64,000 nt of DNA from Paractinoplanes abujensis (GTDB lineage Bacteria; Actinomycetota; Actinomycetes; Mycobacteriales; Micromonosporaceae). Both the position numbers and the translations under genes were made by a program. This document shows positions 59,201-64,000 of this stretch, one piece after another; positions within the stretch are counted from its first letter, which is position 1; each line of letters begins with the position of its first letter. Location of the stretch: positions 7,626,001-7,690,000 of the forward strand of contig NZ_JACHMF010000001.1 of the NCBI RefSeq assembly GCF_014204895.1. The letters are read 5' to 3'. The notes beneath the pieces were generated by a model, which saw only the letters and a list, made by a program, of their open reading frames with translations, searched no databases and was not told the DNA's origin.

Positions 59201-62173
59201 TTGGTAATGCGTAACAGCCCTCTGCCGAGGATGAGCCGGCGCGGTCGCGTCACCGTCGGCGTCCTGGTCGGGGTCTTTCTTCTTTTCACGCTGCTCGGGT
59301 GGGGCATCGACGCGTACACCGATTACCTCTGGTTCAACGAGGTCGACTTCGTCAACGTCTTCTCCGGTGTTCTGCTCACCCGGCTCCTGCTGTTCCTGGT
59401 CATCGGCCTCGCGGTCGCGCTGATCATCGCAGGCAACCTCTACCTGGCCTACCGGCTGCGACCACTGCTGCGGCCGCACTCCGCCGAACAGGCGACGCTC
59501 GAGCGCTACCGCATGATCCTCGCGCCGCGCCTGGGCACCTGGATCACCGTCCTCACGGTGATCATCGGCTTCTTCGCGGGCCTGTCCGCGCAGGGCCGGT
59601 GGAAGGACTGGATGCTGTTCCGCAACGGCGGCAGCTTCGGCATCCAGGACCCGGAGCACAAAGTGGACGTCGGGTGGTACGTCTTCGACTACCCGATGCT
59701 GCGCTACGTGCTCGGTGTCGCCTTCACCGCCGTGGTGCTCTCGGTGCTCGGCTCGCTGGCCATGCACTACATCTTCGGCGGCGTCCGCCTGCAGGGCGTC
59801 GGCGACCGGATGACCACCGGCGCCCGGGCCCACCTGACCTCCCTGGTCGCGCTGTTCGTGCTGCTCAAGGCCGTGGCGTACGTGCTCGACCGGCGCGCCT
59901 TGCTGCTCGAGCAGCACGTCTCGCCGGGCCTTTACGGCGCGGGCTATACCGACGTCAACGCGCTGATGCCGGCCAAGGAGATACTGGCGTACATCTCGAT
60001 CGTCGTGGCGATCGCGATCATCGTGTTCTCCAACGCGGGCATGCGGAACCTGGTATGGCCCGGCGTCTCGCTGGCCCTGCTGGCGATCTCGGCCGTGGCC
60101 ATCGGCGGCATCTACCCGCTCGCCGTGCAGAACTTCTCGGTCAAGCCCAGCCTCAGCGAGAAGGAAGCGCCGTACATCCAGCGCTCGATCGACGCCACCA
60201 GAGCGGCCTTCGGCCTCGGCGACACCCAGGTCGATCCCTACCGCGCGACCACTGTCGTCCCGCCCAGCGGGCTGGCCACCAACGCCAGCGCTCAGAACGC
60301 CCGCCTGATCGACCCGCAGCTGGTCTCGCAGGCGTTCACCCAGTCGCAGCAGTCCCGCGGCTTCTACGACTTCGGCGCCAAACTCGACGTCGACCGCTAC
60401 TCGATCAACAACAAGACCGGCGACTACGTGGTCGGCGTACGTGAGATCAACGACGACAAACTGACCCCGCAGCAGCGCAACTGGCTCAACCGGCACACCG
60501 TCTACACCCACGGCTACGGCCTGGTGGCGGCGCCGGCCAACCAGTTCTGCGGCGGCCTGCCGTACTTCGTCTCCGGCTTCCTCGGCGACGACCGCCCGAG
60601 CAACTGCTCCGCGACGAAGGAAGAGATCGAGGTCGACCAGCCGCGGATCTACTACGGCGAGCAGTCGACCGAGTACGCGATCGTCGGCCAGGAGGACGAG
60701 AACCGCCGGGTCGAGTTCGACCGCCCGCAGGAGGACAACAACAACGCCGAGGAGCTCTACACCTACACCGGTGAGGGCGGCGTCTCGATCGGCTCGTTCT
60801 TCCGCCGGCTGGTCTTCGCGATCAAGAACACCGAGAGCAACTTCGTGCTCTCCGACGCGGTCAACTCCGACTCCAAGCTCATGTACATCCGTGAGCCGCG
60901 AGCCCGGGTCGAGAAGGTCGCGCCGTTCCTGACCATCGACGGCGACCCGTACCCGGCCGCCGTGGACGGGCGGATCGTGTGGATCCTCGACGGCTACACG
61001 ACGTCGAACTCCTACCCGTACTCGCAGAAGATCAACCTGGCCACCGAGACGCAGGACGAACTGACCGGTCAGGGGCAGTTCGCCCTGGCCCGCGACGACG
61101 TCAACTACATGCGCAACTCGGTCAAGGCGACCGTCGACGCGTACGACGGCACGGTCAAGCTGTACGAGTTCGACGACAACGACCCGGTGCTCAAGGCGTG
61201 GAACAAGGCCTTCGGCGGCGACCTGATCATCCCCAAGGCCGAGACGCCGCAGTCCCTCGAGGACCACTTCCGCTACCCGCAGGACCTGTTCAAGGTGCAG
61301 CGCAACCTGCTCACCCGGTTCCACGTGACCGACCCGCAGGCGTTCTTCTCCGGGCAGGACTTCTGGCAGGTGCCGAACGCGCCCGACTCGCCGTCGAACA
61401 ACCAGAAGCAGCCGCCGTTCTACCTCAACGTGCAACTGCCCGAGCAGGACCAGACCCGGTTCCAGCTGACCGCCGGCGTCACACCGGCCAACCGCGAAAA
61501 CCTGGCCGCGTTGATCTCCGGCTCGTACGTCGACAACAAACCCGTGCTGCAAGTGCTCGAACTACCGGACCAGACAGTCACACCAGGCCCGGTGCAGGTG
61601 CACCAGAAGATGACGGCCAACGCCGACGTGCGGCAACAGATCACCCTGCTGTCCAACAACGCGCAGTCCCAGGTGCTCTACGGCAACCTGATAACCCTGC
61701 CCGTCGAAGGCGGCGTGCTCTACGTCGAGCCGGTCTACGTCAGACCCAGCAACCAGGAGAACGCGGCACCCCAGCTGCAGAAGATCCTCATGTCGTACGG
61801 CGACGGCGGCACGTACGTGGTGCTCGCCAACAGCCTCAGCGAAGGTCTGAAACAACTGGTCGACAAGGGCAAAGCGGCCCAGAGCGGCAACAACAACACC
61901 GGCAACAACAACAATTCCGGCGGTACGGGCACCACCCCGCCGCCGCCGGACAGCCTCACCGGTGAACTGGCCGCCGCCGCGACCGCGCTCGACCAGGCCA
62001 TCGCCAACGTCAGGACGGCCCAGCAGTCCGGCGACTTCGCCCGCTACGGCGAAGCGCTCAAGGCCCTCGACACCGCGATGACCAACTTCGAGAACGCCCG
62101 CAACGCCGCCGGCGGAGCAACCCCCAACCCGTCCGGCTCGGCGGCCGCACCATCGCCCACCCCGAGCGGCTGA
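59201..62173 (+). CDS. UPF0182 family large membrane protein
   Basis: About 990 residues. Candidate starts GTG 59189, TTG 59201 (GGAG six bases upstream) and ATG 59207; I prefer TTG 59201. Seven N-terminal transmembrane helices (within residues 20-330, for example GVFLLFTLLGWGIDAYTDYLWF), then a large soluble domain (VKPSLSEKEAPYIQRSI, YDFGAKLDVDRY, ...). It ends with an Asn/Gly/Pro linker and an Ala/Pro tail. Conserved in actinobacteria, function unknown. Ends with a terminator. Confidence 0.93.
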   Translation: MVMRNSPLPRMSRRGRVTVGVLVGVFLLFTLLGWGIDAYTDYLWFNEVDFVNVFSGVLLTRLLLFLVIGLAVALIIAGNLYLAYRLRPLLRPHSAEQATLERYRMILAPRLGTWITVLTVIIGFFAGLSAQGRWKDWMLFRNGGSFGIQDPEHKVDVGWYVFDYPMLRYVLGVAFTAVVLSVLGSLAMHYIFGGVRLQGVGDRMTTGARAHLTSLVALFVLLKAVAYVLDRRALLLEQHVSPGLYGAGYTDVNALMPAKEILAYISIVVAIAIIVFSNAGMRNLVWPGVSLALLAISAVAIGGIYPLAVQNFSVKPSLSEKEAPYIQRSIDATRAAFGLGDTQVDPYRATTVVPPSGLATNASAQNARLIDPQLVSQAFTQSQQSRGFYDFGAKLDVDRYSINNKTGDYVVGVREINDDKLTPQQRNWLNRHTVYTHGYGLVAAPANQFCGGLPYFVSGFLGDDRPSNCSATKEEIEVDQPRIYYGEQSTEYAIVGQEDENRRVEFDRPQEDNNNAEELYTYTGEGGVSIGSFFRRLVFAIKNTESNFVLSDAVNSDSKLMYIREPRARVEKVAPFLTIDGDPYPAAVDGRIVWILDGYTTSNSYPYSQKINLATETQDELTGQGQFALARDDVNYMRNSVKATVDAYDGTVKLYEFDDNDPVLKAWNKAFGGDLIIPKAETPQSLEDHFRYPQDLFKVQRNLLTRFHVTDPQAFFSGQDFWQVPNAPDSPSNNQKQPPFYLNVQLPEQDQTRFQLTAGVTPANRENLAALISGSYVDNKPVLQVLELPDQTVTPGPVQVHQKMTANADVRQQITLLSNNAQSQVLYGNLITLPVEGGVLYVEPVYVRPSNQENAAPQLQKILMSYGDGGTYVVLANSLSEGLKQLVDKGKAAQSGNNNTGNNNNSGGTGTTPPPPDSLTGELAAAATALDQAIANVRTAQQSGDFARYGEALKALDTAMTNFENARNAAGGATPNPSGSAAAPSPTPSG

Positions 62174-62185
62174 CCTTCCTGGGAC

Positions 62186-62227
62186 CCCGGTGACCCGCCG
62201 TGTCGCGGGTCACCGGGACCCGTTTTG
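62186..62227 (+). terminator. Terminator after UPF0182
   Basis: 12-bp stem CCCGGTGACCCG / CGGGTCACCGGG (62186-62197 and 62206-62217) with an 8-nt loop, followed by ACCCGTTTT, 13 bp past the stop. Confidence 0.88.
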
Positions 62228-62265
62228 CAGCCGACGTCAGGGTTGCGCTAGTGTTAACAGGCCGA

Positions 62266-62339
62266 CGCGGGGTGGAGCAGCTCGGTAGCTCGCTGGGCTC
62301 ATAACCCAGAGGTCGCAGGTTCAAATCCTGTCCCCGCTA
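62266..62339 (+). tRNA. Initiator tRNA-fMet (CAT)
   Basis: 74 nt, CGCGGGG acceptor strand with C1-U72 mismatch, anticodon CAT in GGGCTCATAACCC (three G-C pairs of the initiator anticodon stem), D-arm GAGCAGCTCGGTAGCTC, and T-arm GCAGGTTCAAATCCTGT. CCA is not encoded (CGA follows). Identical to the minus-strand copy at 63827. A nearby -10-like TAGTGT (about 62250) lies upstream. Confidence 0.97.
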
Positions 62340-62347
62340 CGAGTCAG

Positions 62348-62385
62348 GAGTCCCCTGTCCGCTGTTGTGCGCGGACCGGGGACTC
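62348..62385 (+). terminator. Terminator of the first tRNA-fMet
   Basis: GAGTCCCC (62348-62355) pairs with GGGGACTC (62378-62385), continued by GTCCGC (62357) / GCGGAC (62371) after a T/C mismatch, with an 8-nt loop, then TTCGCATTT. Confidence 0.85.
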
Positions 62386-63010
62386 TTCGCATTTCTGCCC
62401 GGGGGCCGAGCCCCCAGACCCCACGTTCCGGTGGGGGCGGGGGTGCGTTGGTTGCGGGTGGTCCTGCGACTTCGTCGCGGTTGGGGTTGGCGACTTCGTC
62501 GCCGCTCTTGTCACCCGCCTCCACGACTTTTGCTAGCGCAGCGTCGTGCAGCAATGCCTGCCCGGCCGGCTACCGCGCACCACCGACCTGGTCTTCGTAC
62601 GGCAAATGACCGCCCTCCACGGCCTGGGCTGGCTTCTGTGTCTGCTTGGGCTTGGCTTTAAGCGCGGTATTCGGCTTGGTCCGGCCTCTGCGTCTGCTTG
62701 GTCTTCGCCTTGGTGTGGTCTGCGCGTCTGCTTGAGTTCCGGCTTGGCCCCGTCCTCACCTTGACGCGGGCTGCGCGTCTGGTTGGCTTCCGCTTGGCCC
62801 GGTCCTCGTCGTGGTCCGGTCGCCGCCTTGGTCCGGGTCCTCGTCTTGGCACGGTCTCCGAGTCGGCATGGCCTTAGCCTGGCCTTTGTTAGGCGGGGTC
62901 TCCGAGTCAGCTTGGCTTTAGCCTGGCCTCCGCCTGCCTCCGCCTGCCTCCGCCTGGCGCCGTCTGCGCGTCTGCGCTTGAGTTCCGTCTTGGTCCGGTC
63001 GCCGTATTGG

Positions 63011-63100
63011 GCCGGTTCGCTGCCTGGCCGGTTCGCTGCCTGGCCGGTTCGCTGCTAGGCCGGTTGCCGCCTGGTCCGGTTGCCGCCTGGTCCGGTCGTC
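63011..63100. repeat. 16-bp tandem array (GCCGGTTCGCTGCCTG type)
   Basis: Units start at 63011, 63027, 63043 and 63059, with two more diverged copies (CCGGTTGCCGCCTGGT) to about 63100. The first three are nearly identical. The 16-bp period is not a multiple of three, so it cannot preserve a reading frame. Confidence 0.85.
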
Positions 63101-63473
63101 GTCTTGGTGCGGTCTGCGCGTCCGCTTGGCTGTCGTCTTGGCCTGGCCTCTGCCTGGGCGCGGTCTGCGCGTCTGCCTGGCCTCCGTGCTTGTTGGTGTC
63201 TCACTCCAGTGTTGGTGTCCCACTCCAGCCCGGCACGGCTCGGCCCTGGCCGTCGCGATCAGGGTTTTCGGTCTAATTCAGCCGCGGTGCGGCGCGTGTC
63301 AACGGCGCTGAAATCTGACCACGGCGGCGAGACCTGGAAATCGTGTGTCGTAGGGGTCGGTTTTACGCAGCGCGGGCAGCGCGGGCAGCCCGGGCTTGGA
63401 TTTCGTTCGTGGGGGTCCTGCCTCGGCGCCAGCTCGGCTTAGGGCGTCGTCCAGGGTCGGCACGGGCTGGGTC

Positions 63474-63640
63474 GCGGCTCGCGATCGGCCGCGGCTGGGT
63501 CGCGGCTCGCGATGGGCCGCGGCTTGGGATCGGTCGCGGCTTGGGATCGGTCGCGGCTTGGGATCGGCCGCGGCTGGGTGGCGGCTCGCGATCGGCCGCG
63601 GCTGGGTAGCGGCTTGCGAATAGCCGTGGCTTGCGCTCTG
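63474..63640. repeat. Mixed 17-bp and 11-bp tandem array
   Basis: All units begin GCGGCT. Long units of 17 bp (GCGGCTTGGGATCGGTC or GCGGCTCGCGATCGGCC) alternate with short units of 11 bp (GCGGCTGGGTC). At least three successive 17-bp units near 63530-63580 differ by only one base. Mixed unit length suggests rounds of slippage or unequal exchange. Confidence 0.85.
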
Positions 63641-63781
63641 CTGGCCGGGGTTGCACGCCATCACCGCCCGCATCGGCCGCGCCACGGTGGTCGCGGTGGC
63701 GAGGGTCAGGCTTTGGGCTTGTGCGTGTCCCGCGTAGTGGCCGTTGGCCGGGTGCTTCCGATTCCGCGCGGTGGGCACGCG

Positions 63782-63821
63782 AAGAGGCCCCGGTTCGCGT
63801 AGTGGCGAAACGGGGCCTCTT
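63782..63821 (-). terminator. Terminator of the second tRNA-fMet
   Basis: 11-bp stem AAGAGGCCCCG (63782-63792) / CGGGGCCTCTT (63811-63821), extended inside by TTCGC/GCGAA pairs after one mismatch, 6 bp beyond the tRNA 3' end on the minus strand. Confidence 0.85.
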
Positions 63822-63826
63822 GTTTG

Positions 63827-63900
63827 TAGCGGGGACAGGATTTGAACCTGCGACCTCTGGGTTATGAGCCCAGCGAGCTACCGAGCTGCTCCACCCCGCG
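63827..63900 (-). tRNA. Initiator tRNA-fMet (CAT), second copy, inverted
   Basis: The reverse complement is identical over all 74 nt to the tRNA at 62266-62339, including the C1-U72 mismatch and GGGCTCATAACCC. The 5' flank CCGA is also shared. The 3' flanks and terminators differ, so the duplication covers only the gene and a few upstream bases. Confidence 0.97.
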
Positions 63901-64000
63901 TCGGTAGGTAGAGCTTACCGCGCCCGTCCGGGGCCGACTGAACCACCCCCCAAGTGTCGCCGGCTCGTTCATGGGCCGACTACGCCGAGGCGCGTGCTGC
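63901..64000. other. Promoter-side flank of the second tRNA, no gene seen
   Basis: On the minus strand the bases just upstream of the tRNA read GGTAAGCTCTACCTACCGACG, with TAAGCT as a possible -10. No open frame can be judged in the remaining 100 bp. Confidence 0.35.

Larger units (their letters stand above)
62390..63780. repeat. 1.4-kb gene-free degenerate repeat island between two tRNA-fMet genes
   Basis: No convincing gene on either strand: open frames have period-driven Arg/Gln/Pro/Thr compositions. The segment consists of short, imperfect, T/G/C-rich motifs on the plus strand (CTTGGTCC, GTCTGCGCGTCTGCTTGG, CTGCCTGGCC), many at multiple positions. Subarrays include three exact 10-bp CTCCGCCTGC units (62928-62957), 16-bp units (63011-63100), a 19-bp direct repeat GTTGGTGTC-CACTCCAG (63192 and 63211), and 17/11-bp units (63474-63640). 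The base pattern differs from the genes around it. Confidence 0.8.

Noticed and set aside
62390..63780. Arg/Pro/Gln-rich open frames as repeat proteins
   Set aside because: Frames exist on both strands because of tandem units; 16-, 17- and 11-bp periods break any single frame, and no ribosome site or start is convincing.
62266..63900. tRNA pair as integration boundaries of a prophage or ICE
   Set aside because: No integrase, excisionase or mobility gene inside, and the copies are inverted, whereas att duplications are direct.
1..64000. CRISPR array or defence island
   Set aside because: All repeats seen are short tandem or degenerate units without unique spacers of constant length, and no cas, restriction-modification or toxin-antitoxin genes were recognised.

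Overview
The window is a 64-kb piece of chromosome from a very GC-rich actinobacterium. Evidence for this includes strong G/C preference at third codon positions, GTG starts, 4-bp operon overlaps, AdnAB/UvrD2/mycoredoxin/WhiB7, the succinylase DAP route, and initiator tRNAs of actinomycete type. The frequent palindrome CCGTACGG and the gene families suggest Micromonosporaceae (Actinoplanes-like). That genus-level guess is inference, not proof. I see no phage, IS element, CRISPR array or secondary-metabolite megasynthase.

Left part (1-25.4 kb): a VanW/peptidoglycan-binding membrane protein; a GNAT of the CG3035 N-acetylglutamate synthase type; ferredoxin plus dapC; a repeat-bearing spacer; SIMPL and DUF4407 proteins; a PadR-ABC-permease operon; three secreted or surface proteins on the minus strand (11.9-14.2 kb); RidA, two methyltransferases and a nitrilase-family hydrolase; the decayed tail of an ArsR/SRPBCC pair; and a MerR regulator fused to a sliding-clamp-like domain. 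Next comes a lysine/DAP block (lysE exporter, LysG/ArgP-type regulator, dapD, dapE), two LOG-family proteins and a LacI regulator.

Middle (25.4-47.3 kb): adnA-adnB (end-resection helicase-nuclease), a cold-shock gene with a structured leader, a PlsC-type acyltransferase, an Rrf2-controlled sulfonate/taurine-type ABC operon, an M16 peptidase pair with a NUDIX (NudC-like) enzyme that has lost its zinc cysteines, a PhyH dioxygenase, two paired small proteins, mycoredoxin and uvrD2.

Right part (47.3-64 kb): whiB7 with an apparent complete attenuation leader (promoter, leader ORF, mutually exclusive hairpins, terminator), a chromate-resistance operon (split chrB plus chrA) behind a 14-bp palindrome, M18 aminopeptidase, UbiB/ABC1 kinase, a ThiF-like protein, a helically phased cluster of four DnaA boxes, DUF5679, an M48-type peptidase, a DUF2342 metalloprotease, a PDZ-Lon protease and UPF0182. 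From memory, the order adnAB-nudC-mrx-uvrD2-whiB7-ubiB-...-DUF2342-PDZ/Lon-UPF0182 parallels the M. tuberculosis Rv3202c-Rv3193c neighbourhood. The chr operon and M18 gene look like insertions into that conserved block.

The window ends with two identical initiator tRNA genes in inverted orientation around 1.4 kb of gene-free, heavily tandem-repetitive DNA. Best candidates for something new: this tRNA-flanked repeat island, the whiB7 leader, the DnaA-box cluster, the enriched CCGTACGG palindrome, and six convergent gene pairs that share a 4-bp YTAG stop overlap.
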